Assembly: GCF_020615385.1 (NCBI RefSeq)
Contig: NZ_JAJAVB010000016.1
Location: forward strand, 173,332-237,331
Reading direction: 5' to 3'
Origin: Jiella soli
GTDB taxonomy: Bacteria > Pseudomonadota > Alphaproteobacteria > Rhizobiales > Rhizobiaceae
Length of the DNA stretch: 64,000 nucleotides
In this document: positions 16,238-26,148 of the stretch, in pieces
How positions within the stretch are numbered: the stretch's first letter is position 1
How the letters are laid out: every line of letters begins with the position of its first letter
Made by a program: the position numbers and the translations under genes
Notes under the pieces: model-generated
What the model saw: only the letters and a program-made list of their open reading frames with translations
The model's database searches: none
Told to the model about the DNA's origin: nothing

Positions 16238-18343
16238 CTACTCTGCTTTCCCCATCAGCCGCAGCGCGAAGGCGTAGACATAGGCGATCTCCTCGAGCTT
16301 GGAGAACCGGCCGGAGGCGCCGGCATGGCCGGACTCCATGTTGGTCCTCAAGAGCACCGGATTGTCGTCGGTCTTCATCTCGCGCAGGCGCGCCACCCAT
16401 TTCGCCGGCTCCCAATAGGTGACGCGCGGGTCGGTGAGGCCGGCGAGCACCAGGATCGGCGGATAGGCCTGGGCCTTGACGTTGTCGTAGGGCGAATAGG
16501 AGGAGATCACCTCGTAGTCCTCGCCGGACATGACCGGATTGCCCCATTCGGGCCATTCCGGCGGTGTCAGCGGCAGCGTATCGTCGAGCATCGTGTTGAG
16601 CACGTCGACGAAGGGGACGACCGCAACGATGCCGCCGAACTTTTCCGGCGCCATGTTGGCGACGGCGCCCATCAGCATGCCGCCGGCCGAGCCTCCCTCG
16701 GCGACGATCTTCTCGTATGACGTGAACTTCTCGGCGACGAGATGGTCCGCGCAGGCGATGAAGTCGGTAAAGGTGTTCGCCTTGTTGCGCCGGCGCCCGG
16801 CGTCGTACCAGGCGAAGCCCTTGTCCTTGCCGCCGCGGATATGCGCGATCGCATAGACGAAGCCGCGATCCACCAGCGAGAGCGAGTTGGTGTTGAAGGA
16901 GGCGGGGATGGTGATCCCGTAGGAGCCGTAGCCGTAGAGAAGGCACGGCGCCGAGCCGTCGAGCGGCGTATCCTTGTGATAGAGCAGCGAGATCGGAACC
17001 AGTTCGCCGTCCTTGGCGGGGGCGAAGATCCGGCGCGTCACATAGTCCTTCGGGTCGTGGCCGGACGGCACTTCCTGCGTCTTCAGGAGCGTGCGCTCCC
17101 GCGTTTCGACATCGTAGTCGAAGGTCTGCGACGGTGTCGTCAGCGAGGAATAGGTGAAGCGGATGACGTCGGTGTCGAATTCATAGGTGCCCGCAAGGCC
17201 GAGCGAATAGGCCTCCTCGTCGAAGGCGATGGCATGTTCCTCGCCGTCCGAGAGACGCTTGACGACGATCCGCGGCAGGCCGTCGCGCCGCTCCAGCCAG
17301 ATCAGGTGCCGCTTCAGCACCATGTGGTTGAGGATCAGCCGTCCCTCCTCATGCGGGACGTAGTCGACCCAGTCCGCGCGGCGCGCCGAATCGACGGCCG
17401 CGGTGACGACCTTGTAGTCCCGCGCTCCGTCGGCATTGGTGCGGATGTAGAGGGTGCCGTTCGCCTCGTCGACGTCGTATTCGACCCCGGTCTCGCGTTC
17501 GGCGAGGAGCCGCGGTTCGGCCGCCGGATTGGCCGAAGGGATCAGCCAGCACTCGGCGGTCTCGTGGTCGTGGATGTCGATGACGACGAATTCGCCGGAC
17601 TGCGTTTCGCCGACCGACATGAAGAAGCCGGCATCGGTCTCCTCGTAGATCAGCGCGTCGTCGAGCGGATCGGTGCCGAGCTTGTGGAAGAAGACGCGGC
17701 TCGGCCGGTGGTTGAAGTCGAGCCGGGTGTAGAAAAAGCCGTTGGACCGCGCGGTCCAGACCGCAGAGCCGCTGGTATCCTCGATCCGGTAGGAGAGATC
17801 CTCGCCCGTCTCGGTGTCGCGGATCGAGACGGCGTAGAATTCCGAGCCCTTGTCGTCATGCGACCAGGCAAGCCAGCGATGGTCGGAGGAATGCGACACG
17901 CCGCCGAGCGAGAAATAGGCGCGATCGGCGGCCTCCTTCTGGCCGTCGAGGAGGAGGGTCTCGGCGCCGCCGCCGCGCGGGCGGCGGATGAAGCGCGGAT
18001 ATTCCGCGCCTGTCTCATAGGAAATTCCGTAGGCCCAATCGCCGTCCGGCGCCGGCACCGACGAATCGTCTTCCTTGATTCGCCCCCGCATCTCCGCGAT
18101 CAGGCGCTCGCGCAGCGTTTCCGTCCCCGTCATCACGGCCTGTTGATAGGCATTCTCGGCCATCAGATGCGCGCGGATAGCCGGATCGAGGACGGCGGTA
18201 TCCTTGAACACCTCCTGCCAATTGTCGGCCCGCAGCCAGGCATAATCGTCGGCGCGTTCGCGTCCGTGGCGCACGTCGCGAACCGGACGCCGCTCGGCGA
18301 CCGGGGGTTTTGCAGGTGCGACGGGCTTCGCGGGCTGTGTCAT
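16238..18343 (-). CDS. ptrB: Oligopeptidase B (prolyl oligopeptidase family, S9A)
   Basis: 701 residues. It cleaves short peptides after basic residues, probably in the cytoplasm (no signal peptide). The N-terminal beta-propeller spans ~70-420 and the C-terminal alpha/beta hydrolase ~430-701. The catalytic triad is Ser552 (GGSAGG), Asp638 (GLTDPRV) and His673 (SGHAG). Other family marks are YGYGSYG and AHIRGG. The ATG at 18343 was chosen because the upstream in-frame stretch is Ser/Arg-rich and unlike the family. It stands alone between opgD and the divergent mrp operon. Confidence 0.93.
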   Translation of the reverse strand: MTQPAKPVAPAKPPVAERRPVRDVRHGRERADDYAWLRADNWQEVFKDTAVLDPAIRAHLMAENAYQQAVMTGTETLRERLIAEMRGRIKEDDSSVPAPDGDWAYGISYETGAEYPRFIRRPRGGGAETLLLDGQKEAADRAYFSLGGVSHSSDHRWLAWSHDDKGSEFYAVSIRDTETGEDLSYRIEDTSGSAVWTARSNGFFYTRLDFNHRPSRVFFHKLGTDPLDDALIYEETDAGFFMSVGETQSGEFVVIDIHDHETAECWLIPSANPAAEPRLLAERETGVEYDVDEANGTLYIRTNADGARDYKVVTAAVDSARRADWVDYVPHEEGRLILNHMVLKRHLIWLERRDGLPRIVVKRLSDGEEHAIAFDEEAYSLGLAGTYEFDTDVIRFTYSSLTTPSQTFDYDVETRERTLLKTQEVPSGHDPKDYVTRRIFAPAKDGELVPISLLYHKDTPLDGSAPCLLYGYGSYGITIPASFNTNSLSLVDRGFVYAIAHIRGGKDKGFAWYDAGRRRNKANTFTDFIACADHLVAEKFTSYEKIVAEGGSAGGMLMGAVANMAPEKFGGIVAVVPFVDVLNTMLDDTLPLTPPEWPEWGNPVMSGEDYEVISSYSPYDNVKAQAYPPILVLAGLTDPRVTYWEPAKWVARLREMKTDDNPVLLRTNMESGHAGASGRFSKLEEIAYVYAFALRLMGKAE

Positions 18344-18720
18344 CGAGCCAAACTTTCCGGGGTTTGTCGGGAACGATCGAGAGGCGGACGAAACCCGGCT
18401 CCAGCGACATTCTAGCGAGGATCGGCTTTGGCGCAAAATACCCCCGCATTCGGGTTCGCGGGAGGTTGCGTGAGCGCCTATCAAGTCTCGCCCTTACGAA
18501 AAGGTGAAGACGGGCGGTGAATTTCGCGAAACCGGGAGCCGCGCGTCGGCAGAACCTCAAGTGGGAATCCGCTGCCGGAGCCGCAAGCCACGCGCATTCC
18601 CGCCGACATTCGCCCCGGCGGCCACCTTGCCCGCGGGCGGCGGCCTTCCTATTAGAGGGCGGCCCCTGTCAGCCGGCACGGGTCGCGCGGGATCAATCGG
18701 GCAGGGAGTGCTGACGGCGA
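18344..18720. other. Divergent intergenic region between ptrB and mrpA
   Basis: These ~375 bases separate two divergent genes and must contain promoters for ptrB (minus) and the mrp operon (plus). No coding region is credible here. I could not identify a convincing -35/-10 pair or operator by eye. Confidence 0.4.
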
Positions 18721-21078
18721 ATGAGGGGCCTCGAACCGACGGCGGGATATCTGGCGCTCGCCCTGCCGTTCATCGCTGCGGCCCTGGCCCCGACCCTCAC
18801 AAGGCTATTCGGCCGCCACGCCGCCTGGGTGCTGGCGCTTGCGCCGGCCGCCGCCTTCGGCATCGTCCTGTCCGCTCTCCCCGCCGTCGCCGAGGGCAAG
18901 GTGTTCCTCTTCGGTTTCGACTGGATTCCCTCCTTCGGGGTGCGGTTCTCGGTCCGGCTGGACGGCCTGTCCTCGACCTTCGCCCTGCTGATCACCGGCA
19001 TCGGAACGCTGATCGTCCTTTATTCCGGCGGCTATCTCGCCGGGCATCGGGACCAGGGCCGATTCCTGTCCTTCATCCTGATGTTCATGGGCTCGATGCT
19101 CGGCCTCGTCCTCGCCGACGACCTGATCACCCTGTTCGTCTATTGGGAACTGACGTCGATCACCTCCTTCCTCCTGATCGGCTTCGATCACGAGAGGGAG
19201 GCGGCGCGGCGCGGCGCGGTCCAGGCGCTGGTGGTGACCGGGGGCGGCGGCCTCGTGCTCCTCGGCGGACTGATCGCGATCCGCGAGCTCACCGGCCTGA
19301 CCTCGGCGAGCGACATGCTGGCGGCGAGCGATCTCGTCCGCAACAGCCCGTATTACGTCCCGATCCTCCTGATGGTGCTCGCCGGCGCATTCACCAAGTC
19401 GGCGCAGATGCCGTTCCACGTCTGGCTGCCCAATGCGATGGAGGCGCCGACGCCCGTGTCCGCCTATCTGCATTCGGCGACCATGGTGAAGGCGGGGATC
19501 TATCTCCTCCTGCGCTTCCAGCCGGCCCTCGGCGACACCGATCTGTGGACGACGATCCTGCCGTCCTTCGGCGCCGTCACGCTGGTCGTCGGCGCGCTGC
19601 TTTCGATCCGCGCGACGGACATCAAGATCACGCTCGCCTATACGACCGTCGCGTCGCTCGGCCTTCTGGTCATGCTCATCGGGGTCGGAACGCCGGAGGC
19701 GCTGGAGGGCGCGGTCCTCTATCTGATCGCCCATTCCTTCTTCAAGGGCGGCCTGTTCATGGTGGCGGGCTCGGTCGACCACGGCGCCGGCACGCGCGAA
19801 CTCTCCGGCCTCGGCGGGCTGAAGCGGGCGATGCCGATCACCTTCGCCGCCGCGCTCCTCTGCGCGCTGTCGATGGGCGGCGTCACGCCTTTCGTCGGCT
19901 TCCTCTCCAAGGAGACGATGTATCACGCGCTGGAGGAGGGCGACGCCTATCATGTGGCGATCCTTGCCGCCGCGGTCGTCGGCAATGCCCTGATGTTCGC
20001 CGCAGCCTTCATCGTCGCGCTGAAGCCGTTCCTCGGCCGGCTGCCGGAGACCATCCACCATCCCCACGAGGGGGCGCTGACGATCTGGCTCGGACCGCTC
20101 GTCCTCGGCCTCGTCTCGCTGCTCGGCGGCCTCTTCTACGAGACCTACCACCACTTCCTGTCCTCCCCGATGGCTTCGTCCGCGATCGGCGAGGCGGTGG
20201 CGATCGAGATCGGCTTCGTGCCGCATCTCAACCTCGCCTTCGCGCTGTCCTGCCTGACGATCCTCGCCGGCATCGGGCTCTATCTCGTCTCCGAGCCTCT
20301 GCGCGGGGCGATCGCGGCGACCCTTCGCGGCATCGGCTGGGGTCCGGATAAGGGCTTCGACCAGGCGATGCGCGGGCTGGTCCGCTTCTCCTTCAAGCTG
20401 ACGTCGACGCTGCAGTCCGGCCGGCTCGACTACTACATGACCGTCACTGTCGGCGCGATCGTCGCCGCGCTGCTCGTGCCGATGATCTGGCTCGGCGGAT
20501 TGCCGGCCATGCCGAAAATGCCCGAGTTGCGCTTCTACGAATGGCTGGTGCTCGGCCTGATCCTGGTCGGCATCCTGGCGGTGGTCGTCGCCAAGAACCG
20601 GCTGACGGCGATCGTGTCGCTCGGCATCCAGGGCTTTGCCGTGGCGCTGATCTTCATGCTGCTCGGCGCGCCGGATCTCTCCTTCACGCAGTTCATGGTC
20701 GAGACGCTGTCGGTCGTGATCCTCGCCCTCGTCATGACCCGGCTGAAGCTGTCGCCAGCCGACCACAGGCCGTTCCGCGAGGTTCTGCCGGACGCCGCGC
20801 TCGCAGTGGCGGGCGGGGCTGGGTTCGGCCTCTTCCTCCTCTCGGTCGTCCAGCGGCCGTTCGACCCGTTCCTCTCCGACTTCTTCGAGCGCTACAGCTA
20901 TGCGATCGCCCACGGCCACAACATCGTCAACGTCATCATCGTCGACTTCCGCGGGGTTGATACGATGGGCGAGATCGCCGTGGTGATGACGACCGGCCTC
21001 GCCATTCTCGCCCTGATCCGCATCCGGGTCGGCCGCAGGGGCGCCGCCCAGCCGGATCCGACGGAGACGACGCCATGA
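18721..21078 (+). CDS. mrpA: Na+/H+ antiporter subunit A
   Basis: 785 residues, strongly hydrophobic (about 20 membrane helices). Residues ~1-500 are the NuoL/ND5-like proton-translocating module ([56 protein letters not shown]). A DUF4040 region follows at ~600-680 ([17 protein letters not shown]) and then the MrpA C-terminal piece. It forms the large inner-membrane subunit of the Mrp complex that exchanges Na+ (or K+) for H+ and supports alkali and salt tolerance. mrpB is a separate gene here, overlapping by ATGA, instead of being fused to mrpA as in the Pha systems of many rhizobia. The ATG is 11 nt behind GGGAG. Confidence 0.94.
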   Translation: MRGLEPTAGYLALALPFIAAALAPTLTRLFGRHAAWVLALAPAAAFGIVLSALPAVAEGKVFLFGFDWIPSFGVRFSVRLDGLSSTFALLITGIGTLIVLYSGGYLAGHRDQGRFLSFILMFMGSMLGLVLADDLITLFVYWELTSITSFLLIGFDHEREAARRGAVQALVVTGGGGLVLLGGLIAIRELTGLTSASDMLAASDLVRNSPYYVPILLMVLAGAFTKSAQMPFHVWLPNAMEAPTPVSAYLHSATMVKAGIYLLLRFQPALGDTDLWTTILPSFGAVTLVVGALLSIRATDIKITLAYTTVASLGLLVMLIGVGTPEALEGAVLYLIAHSFFKGGLFMVAGSVDHGAGTRELSGLGGLKRAMPITFAAALLCALSMGGVTPFVGFLSKETMYHALEEGDAYHVAILAAAVVGNALMFAAAFIVALKPFLGRLPETIHHPHEGALTIWLGPLVLGLVSLLGGLFYETYHHFLSSPMASSAIGEAVAIEIGFVPHLNLAFALSCLTILAGIGLYLVSEPLRGAIAATLRGIGWGPDKGFDQAMRGLVRFSFKLTSTLQSGRLDYYMTVTVGAIVAALLVPMIWLGGLPAMPKMPELRFYEWLVLGLILVGILAVVVAKNRLTAIVSLGIQGFAVALIFMLLGAPDLSFTQFMVETLSVVILALVMTRLKLSPADHRPFREVLPDAALAVAGGAGFGLFLLSVVQRPFDPFLSDFFERYSYAIAHGHNIVNVIIVDFRGVDTMGEIAVVMTTGLAILALIRIRVGRRGAAQPDPTETTP

Positions 21079-21494
21079 GGACCATCATCTTCCGCTTCAC
21101 GGCGCCGTATCTGACAAGTCTGATGGTGCTGTTCTCTATCTTCGTGCTCCTGCGCGGCCACAACGAGCCGGGCGGGGGCTTCATCGGCGGGCTGATCGCG
21201 GCATCCGCCTTCGCAATCTACGGCATCGCCTGCGGCGTCGATCCGGTTCGCCGCGCGCTGTACTTCCATCCGATGGCGATCGCCGGCGCCGGCCTGATGC
21301 TGGCCGTGCTCGCCGGCTGCCTGTCGATCCCGTACGGCACGCAGTTCATGACCGGGCTTTGGTCGTTCCCGGAGATCCTGGGCGGCGACATCGCCCTGTC
21401 GACGCCGATGTTCTTCGATATCGGCGTCTATCTCGTCGTCGTCGGATCGATCTCCTCGATCGCGCTCGCGCTCGAAGAGCGGGACAGCGACTGA
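21075..21494 (+). CDS. mrpB: Na+/H+ antiporter subunit B
   Basis: 139 residues with four predicted membrane helices of the MnhB domain. The diagnostic [21 protein letters not shown] lies near residues 30-50. It overlaps mrpA by four bases (ATGA) and mrpC by one base, so translation is coupled. Stand-alone B subunits mark the seven-gene (group 1) form of the antiporter. Subunit of the inner-membrane Mrp complex. Confidence 0.93.
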   Translation: MRTIIFRFTAPYLTSLMVLFSIFVLLRGHNEPGGGFIGGLIAASAFAIYGIACGVDPVRRALYFHPMAIAGAGLMLAVLAGCLSIPYGTQFMTGLWSFPEILGGDIALSTPMFFDIGVYLVVVGSISSIALALEERDSD

Positions 21495-21871
21495 TGGAGG
21501 CCGCGCTCAGTTTCGTCGTCGCCGCGCTATTCGCGGTGTCGCTCTACCTCCTCCTGTCGAAACACATCATCCGCATGCTGCTCGGCATCGTCCTGCTCAG
21601 CAATGCCGTCAACCTTCTCATCTTCACCGCCGGCCGGATCGGTCCGATCGCTCCGCCGCTCATCGAGGAGGGACAGGAGACGGTCACGCAGGCGGTCGCC
21701 AACCCCCTGCCGCAGGCGCTCATCCTGACCGCGATCGTCATCTCCTTCTCCTTCTTCGCCTTTCTTCTGGTGCTGGCATATCGCGCCTACCAGGACCTCG
21801 GCACGGACGACACCGACCAGATGCGTATCGCAGAACCCGAGGACCAGGGGCTGCCGCCCCTGGGGTACTGA
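21494..21871 (+). CDS. mrpC: Na+/H+ antiporter subunit C
   Basis: 125 residues, a NuoK-like protein with three membrane helices. HIIRMLLGIVLLSNAVNLLIF lies in helix 2, and DPLPQALILTAIVI in other family members appears here as NPLPQALILTAIVI. The ATG at 21494 overlaps the mrpB TGA (TGATG). The acidic C-terminal tail (TDDTDQMRIAEPED) is cytoplasmic in family models. Part of the proton channel module of the Mrp complex. Confidence 0.93.
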   Translation: MEAALSFVVAALFAVSLYLLLSKHIIRMLLGIVLLSNAVNLLIFTAGRIGPIAPPLIEEGQETVTQAVANPLPQALILTAIVISFSFFAFLLVLAYRAYQDLGTDDTDQMRIAEPEDQGLPPLGY

Positions 21872-21877
21872 TCCCCG

Positions 21878-23572
21878 ATGGCTGTCGAGAGTTCCCACGT
21901 TGCCGGGCTGAAGGCGGAAGCGATGGCCTCCGCCGGGCTCAACGCGAGCGACTATCTTGTCGTCCTGCCGGTCGCCGTCTGCTTCCTGTTCGGCGCGGGC
22001 CTCCTGATGCTGCGCAAGCGGACGGACTGGCAGCCCTACTTCGCCATTCCGGGCCTCGTCCTGCTCTTCGTGGTCGACGTGGCGTTGCTCCTGAAGGTCG
22101 CCGCCGAAGGCCCGCAGACGATGATGATGGGCGGCTGGAAGGCGCCCTTCGGCATCGCCTTCACCGTCGATCTGATGGGGGCGTTGTTCGCCACCGTCGC
22201 CGGCTTCGTAGCGCTCTGCTGCGGCATCTACGCGGCCGCCGCGATCAGCAAGGGCGAGCGCCGCTACGGCTTCTATCCCTTCCTGTTCCTGATGATCGGG
22301 GGTGTCTCCGGCGCGTTCCTGACCGGCGACGTCTTCAACCTCTACGTCTGGTTCGAGGTGCTGCTGATCGGCTCCTTCGGCCTCCTGATCCTCGGCTCGG
22401 AGCACGAACAGCTCGACGGCGCGACCAAGTACTGCTTCCTCAACCTCGTCGGCACCACGCTCTTCCTGATCGCCACCGGCTATCTCTATGGCATCTTCGG
22501 CACGCTCAACATGGCCGACATCGCCCAGAAGGCCGCGACGATGAAGAGCGACGGGGTGATCACCACGCTCGCGGTCCTCTACCTCGTCTCCTTTGCGATG
22601 AAGGCCGCGGCTTTCCCGCTGAACTACTGGCTGCCGGCCTCCTATCACACGCCGCGCTTTGTCGTGTCGGCGCTGTTCGCGGGTCTGCTGACCAAGGTCG
22701 GCATCTATGCGATGATCCGCATCCTGATGATGCTGTTTCCGCCCGAACGGGCGGCGATGGCGCCGCTGATCGCCTGGATCGCCGGCCTCACCATGCTGGT
22801 CGGCGGGTTCGGCGCTCTCGCCCAGACCGACCTTCGGCGGCTTCTCAACTACATCGTCATCGCCGGCATCGGCACGATCCTCGCCGGCATCGCGCTGCCG
22901 CCGGTCGCCGCCTCGATGCCGGCGCTCCTGACGGCCGCGACCGACGCGGCAGCGGGTGTCGCCGCTTCGGCGGACAAGGCCTCCCAGGTTCTGCAGACCG
23001 GGCTGTCCGGCGCGATCTACTACGCGCTCCATTCCATTGTTGTCATGACCGGCCTGTATCTCGCCGCCGGGGTCGCCGCCTATCTCAACGGCTCCTCCTC
23101 GCTCGCCGAGATGGGCGGGCTGTGGCGGCGCCATCCGATGCTGGCCGCTATCATGCTGGTCTTCCTATTCTCCGTCTCGGGCCTGCCGCCGTTCTCCGGC
23201 TTCTGGCCGAAGGTCGCGCTGGTCAGGGCTTCGATCGCGGCGGACATGCCGTGGCTCGCAGCGGCCGTCCTGTTCTCCGGCTTCCTCATCACGGTCGCCT
23301 CGGCGCGGCTCTTCGCGCTCGCCTTCTGGCGGCCGCTGCCGGCGGCGCAGGCCGCGGGCGACGAGGCGGAGGCGAAGCGCGTCGCCGGCGAGATGTTCCA
23401 GGCGGCCGGGCCCGATAAGCCGCTGTCGTTGATCCCGCTCCTGGCGCTCGTCGCCTTCGTCGTGGCCGCAGGCGTCTGGCCGGAATGGCTGGCGCGGCTG
23501 ACGGACGGCGCCGCCGCGGGCGTGCTCGATCCCACCGCCTACTTCTCCTCGGTGTTCGGAGGCGGGTCGTGA
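21878..23572 (+). CDS. mrpD: Na+/H+ antiporter subunit D
   Basis: 564 residues, a NuoM/NuoN-like proton-translocating subunit with about 14 membrane helices. Conserved segments are YVWFEVLLIGSFGLLILG, FPLNYWLPASYHTP and LFAGLLTKVGIYAMIR, with the essential Glu and Lys of the proton path. It follows mrpC after 6 nt, the only real gap in the operon, and overlaps mrpE by GTGA. A methionine at residue 16 is an alternative start nearer to the first helix. An Ala-rich insert (~residues 345-370) between helices is longer than in many homologues. Confidence 0.93.
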   Translation: MAVESSHVAGLKAEAMASAGLNASDYLVVLPVAVCFLFGAGLLMLRKRTDWQPYFAIPGLVLLFVVDVALLLKVAAEGPQTMMMGGWKAPFGIAFTVDLMGALFATVAGFVALCCGIYAAAAISKGERRYGFYPFLFLMIGGVSGAFLTGDVFNLYVWFEVLLIGSFGLLILGSEHEQLDGATKYCFLNLVGTTLFLIATGYLYGIFGTLNMADIAQKAATMKSDGVITTLAVLYLVSFAMKAAAFPLNYWLPASYHTPRFVVSALFAGLLTKVGIYAMIRILMMLFPPERAAMAPLIAWIAGLTMLVGGFGALAQTDLRRLLNYIVIAGIGTILAGIALPPVAASMPALLTAATDAAAGVAASADKASQVLQTGLSGAIYYALHSIVVMTGLYLAAGVAAYLNGSSSLAEMGGLWRRHPMLAAIMLVFLFSVSGLPPFSGFWPKVALVRASIAADMPWLAAAVLFSGFLITVASARLFALAFWRPLPAAQAAGDEAEAKRVAGEMFQAAGPDKPLSLIPLLALVAFVVAAGVWPEWLARLTDGAAAGVLDPTAYFSSVFGGGS

Positions 23573-24042
23573 CGCTCTACCTGATCAACCTCGTCCTGGC
23601 GCTCGTCTGGGTCACGGTCACCGGCTCCTTCAGCCTCGTCAACCTCATCTTCGGTTTCGTCCTCGGCGGCTTCGCGCTCTACCTGATCCGCGAGCAGGTG
23701 GGCACGGTCGGCTATATCAGCCGGGGGTATCGGATCGCCGTCCTCGCGCTCTTCTTCTTTAAGGAGCTGATCCTGTCGGCCTGGCGCGTGCTCGTGCTCG
23801 TCCTGTCCCCGCGGCCCGACCTCAAGCCCGGCATCTTCGCATACCGGCTCAAGGTCGACCGCGATTTCGAGATCACGCTGCTTGCGAACATGATCACGCT
23901 CACGCCGGGAACGCTTTCCGTCGACGTCTCCGAGGACCGGTCGACGCTTTACGTCCACGCCATCGACTGTTCCGATCCGGAAGCGGCGCGCGCGGACATC
24001 GCCGGCGGCTTCGAGCGCAAGATCCTGGAGGCGTTCCGATGA
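23569..24042 (+). CDS. mrpE: Na+/H+ antiporter subunit E
   Basis: 157 residues from the GTG at 23569, whose GTGA overlaps the mrpD stop; an upstream in-frame stretch would be Arg-rich and lies inside mrpD. Two or three N-terminal helices are followed by a cytoplasmic domain containing [14 protein letters not shown], the MrpE signature. MrpE is needed for assembly and full activity of the Mrp complex. It overlaps mrpF by ATGA. Confidence 0.92.
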   Translation: MTLYLINLVLALVWVTVTGSFSLVNLIFGFVLGGFALYLIREQVGTVGYISRGYRIAVLALFFFKELILSAWRVLVLVLSPRPDLKPGIFAYRLKVDRDFEITLLANMITLTPGTLSVDVSEDRSTLYVHAIDCSDPEAARADIAGGFERKILEAFR

Positions 24043-24407
24043 GCCTGCACGAATTCGCGGTCTCCTTCCTCGACATCTCGCTCGCGATCTCGCTCGGCCT
24101 CCTGGCGCTCGCCTTCATCCTGACCACGATCCGCATCATCCTCGGGCCGACGCTGCCGGACCGGGTGCTCGGCCTGGACATGCTGACCTCCGTCGCCATC
24201 GGATTCATCGCCGTCATCGGTATCGACACCGGCTTCACCCTCTATGTGGATGTCGCCATCGCGCTCGGCCTCGTCGGCTTCCTGGCGACGGTCGCCTTCG
24301 CGCGCTTCATCCTCGCCCGCGGCAAGACCGAGGACGAGCCGGACGCCGAGACGCTGCCATTCGAGAATCCCAATCGTGGCGCGCAAGGGGAGGCGGGCCG
24401 GTCATGA
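24039..24407 (+). CDS. mrpF: Na+/H+ antiporter subunit F
   Basis: 122 residues with three membrane helices and the MrpF/PhaF motif ([20 protein letters not shown]). The C-terminal ~25 residues are charged and cytoplasmic. MrpF homologues can also carry cholate/Na+ efflux activity. It overlaps mrpE and mrpG by four bases each, typical of a stoichiometrically translated complex. Confidence 0.92.
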   Translation: MSLHEFAVSFLDISLAISLGLLALAFILTTIRIILGPTLPDRVLGLDMLTSVAIGFIAVIGIDTGFTLYVDVAIALGLVGFLATVAFARFILARGKTEDEPDAETLPFENPNRGAQGEAGRS

Positions 24408-24802
24408 TCTCCGACATCGCCATCATCCTGGCCGGCCTCCTGATGATCGCGGGCTCGATCTTCGCTGCGGTCGCGGCTCTCGGCATCATCCGCCTGCCGG
24501 ACCTCTACACCCGCATGCACGCTGCCTCGAAAGCCGGTTCCGTCGGCTCGGGCATGATGCTGATCGCGCTGGCTCTCACCTCCAATGCGACGGGTGAGAC
24601 GCTGCGGGCCATCGCGGCGGTCTTCTTCTTCCTGCTGACGGCGCCGATCTCGGCGCATCTCCTGGCCAAGGCCGCCTATGCGGTCGGCTACCGGCTCTGG
24701 TCCGGGTCGGTGCTCGACGAGATGCCCCCGCTGCCGGTCGACGAGCGCAGCTCCGGGACGCCGTCGCCCGAGGAGGCCGGCTCGGCCGAGGGGCGGACGT
24801 GA
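24404..24802 (+). CDS. mrpG: Na+/H+ antiporter subunit G
   Basis: 132 residues with three membrane helices and the PhaG/MnhG motif ([22 protein letters not shown]). It completes the seven-subunit set. The C-terminal tail ([20 protein letters not shown]) is hydrophilic. It overlaps the following DUF423 gene by GTGA at 24799-24802, so the operon continues past mrpG. Confidence 0.92.
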   Translation: MISDIAIILAGLLMIAGSIFAAVAALGIIRLPDLYTRMHAASKAGSVGSGMMLIALALTSNATGETLRAIAAVFFFLLTAPISAHLLAKAAYAVGYRLWSGSVLDEMPPLPVDERSSGTPSPEEAGSAEGRT

Positions 24803-25242
24803 GCCCGCGCGGCAGCGGAACGGTCCGCTCGCTTGCGGCGGCGCTGGCCCGCCTGTTTGCCGGCCTGTTCGGCGCCGGCGGCGTTGCCGGTGCTGCCATC
24901 GCGGCGCATGGCGGCGATATCCGGCTCGTGGCGATCGCCGCCGCAATGGCGCTGTTCCATGCGCCGGCGCTTCTCGCCCTGTCTCTGCGCGCTCCGGCTG
25001 TGCCCCGGACGAGCGGCGCCGCAATCGTGCTGATGATCGTCGGCGTCCTGTTGTTCTCCGGCGACCTCGCCGTTCTCGCCGTCACCGGCTCCGGTCTCTT
25101 TTCCGGTGCCGCGCCGACCGGCGGCTCGGCGATGATCCTCGCCTGGCTCGTCGTCGCGGGGGGCGGCCTTTTCGACGTCTTCGTCCAGCCGTCCCGCGAG
25201 GGAGGCCGGACGGGTCGACATGAGGATAGCCCGATCGCATGA
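24799..25242 (+). CDS. DUF423 family membrane protein, eighth gene of the mrp operon
   Basis: 147 residues from the GTG at 24799 that overlaps the mrpG stop. Four hydrophobic helices; the pattern GAGGVAGAAIAAHG, an FHAPALLAL helix, LFSGDLAVLAVTG and the PTGGSAMILAWL end match the small DUF423 (YgdD-like) inner-membrane family, whose function is not established. Translational coupling to mrpG suggests a role with the antiporter, such as assembly or an accessory ion function; this is inference from position. 22 nt separate it from the next gene. Confidence 0.75.
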   Translation: MSPRGSGTVRSLAAALARLFAGLFGAGGVAGAAIAAHGGDIRLVAIAAAMALFHAPALLALSLRAPAVPRTSGAAIVLMIVGVLLFSGDLAVLAVTGSGLFSGAAPTGGSAMILAWLVVAGGGLFDVFVQPSREGGRTGRHEDSPIA

Positions 25243-25264
25243 TCGGTCGAAGGAGGAAGCAGCC

Positions 25265-26050
25265 ATGCAGGGATTCGATCGAGAGCTCTTCGCGGGCAGG
25301 AGGATCGTCGTCACCGGGGCGGGCCGAGGAATCGGCGCGGCGGTGGCCCGCGCATTCCTCGCCTGCGGAGGCCGGGTCGTCGCCCATGCCGGGCGATCGC
25401 TCGAACATGCCGAGAAGGATCTTCTCGCCGGGATGGCTGCGGCCGAGCGCGAGCGGCTGACCCTCCTCGTCGAGGACCTTTCCGATCCGGGCGGCGGCGA
25501 GCGGCTTGCCGAGGCGGTGCTGGCGGCCTCCGGCGGGCTGATCGACGTCCTCGTCAACAATGCCGGGACGATGGGCGGACGCGTCGCTGCCGAGGCGATC
25601 GATGCGGCGCAGTACGACGCCGTCCTCGACCTCAACATCCGCCAGGTCGTCGCTCTCACGAGCGGGCTCCTGCCGGCCCTGAAGACCGGGCGCGAGCCCG
25701 CGATCGTCAATACCTCCTCGATCTCCGCCCGCATCGGCGGCAGCCCCGGCTCCTCGCTCTATTCCGCCTCAAAGGCCTTCGTCTCGACCTGGACGCGGGC
25801 CCTGGCGCGGGAACTCGCGCCCGACGGCATCCGCGTCAACGCGGTCTCGCCCGGAACGATCATGACTGATTTCCACCGCCGCTACTCCACCAAGGAGAAG
25901 CTCGATGCGACAGCGGCTTCGATCCCGATGAAGCGGCTCGGTACTGCCGAGGATTGTGCGCCGGCCTATCTGTTCCTCGCCAGCGCCCTGTTGTCCGGAT
26001 ACATCACCGGGCAGGTAATCGAGGTGAATGGCGGCCAGTTCATGGCCTGA
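25265..26050 (+). CDS. Short-chain dehydrogenase/reductase (SDR), probable 3-oxoacyl or sugar/alcohol oxidoreductase
   Basis: 261 residues from the ATG at 25265 (AGGAGG 8 nt upstream). Classical SDR: cofactor motif TGAGRGIG at 17-24, NNAG near 100, catalytic Ser in NTSSIS and YxxxK at Tyr166-Lys170. PG-T near 197 and a GQVIEVNGGQFMA C-terminus follow. It reduces or oxidises a hydroxyl/keto group with NAD(P)H; the substrate cannot be inferred. It follows the DUF423 gene closely but is functionally unrelated to the antiporter, so it may simply be read through. Confidence 0.85.
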   Translation: MQGFDRELFAGRRIVVTGAGRGIGAAVARAFLACGGRVVAHAGRSLEHAEKDLLAGMAAAERERLTLLVEDLSDPGGGERLAEAVLAASGGLIDVLVNNAGTMGGRVAAEAIDAAQYDAVLDLNIRQVVALTSGLLPALKTGREPAIVNTSSISARIGGSPGSSLYSASKAFVSTWTRALARELAPDGIRVNAVSPGTIMTDFHRRYSTKEKLDATAASIPMKRLGTAEDCAPAYLFLASALLSGYITGQVIEVNGGQFMA

Positions 26051-26148
26051 CCTCTTTCGACGCAACCCTACGCAAGACAACGGCTTTTTCGGCTGTTAGG
26101 AAAATTTGCGAGCCGGTTTCACGGGGTGCCGGCCGCCGTGGGGGCGCC

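Noticed and set aside
18805-25242. mrp operon as a formate hydrogenlyase or complex I fragment (NuoL/M/K-like subunits)
   Set aside because: The presence of MrpB, E, F and G subunits and the absence of any NiFe or Fe-S subunit identify a cation antiporter.
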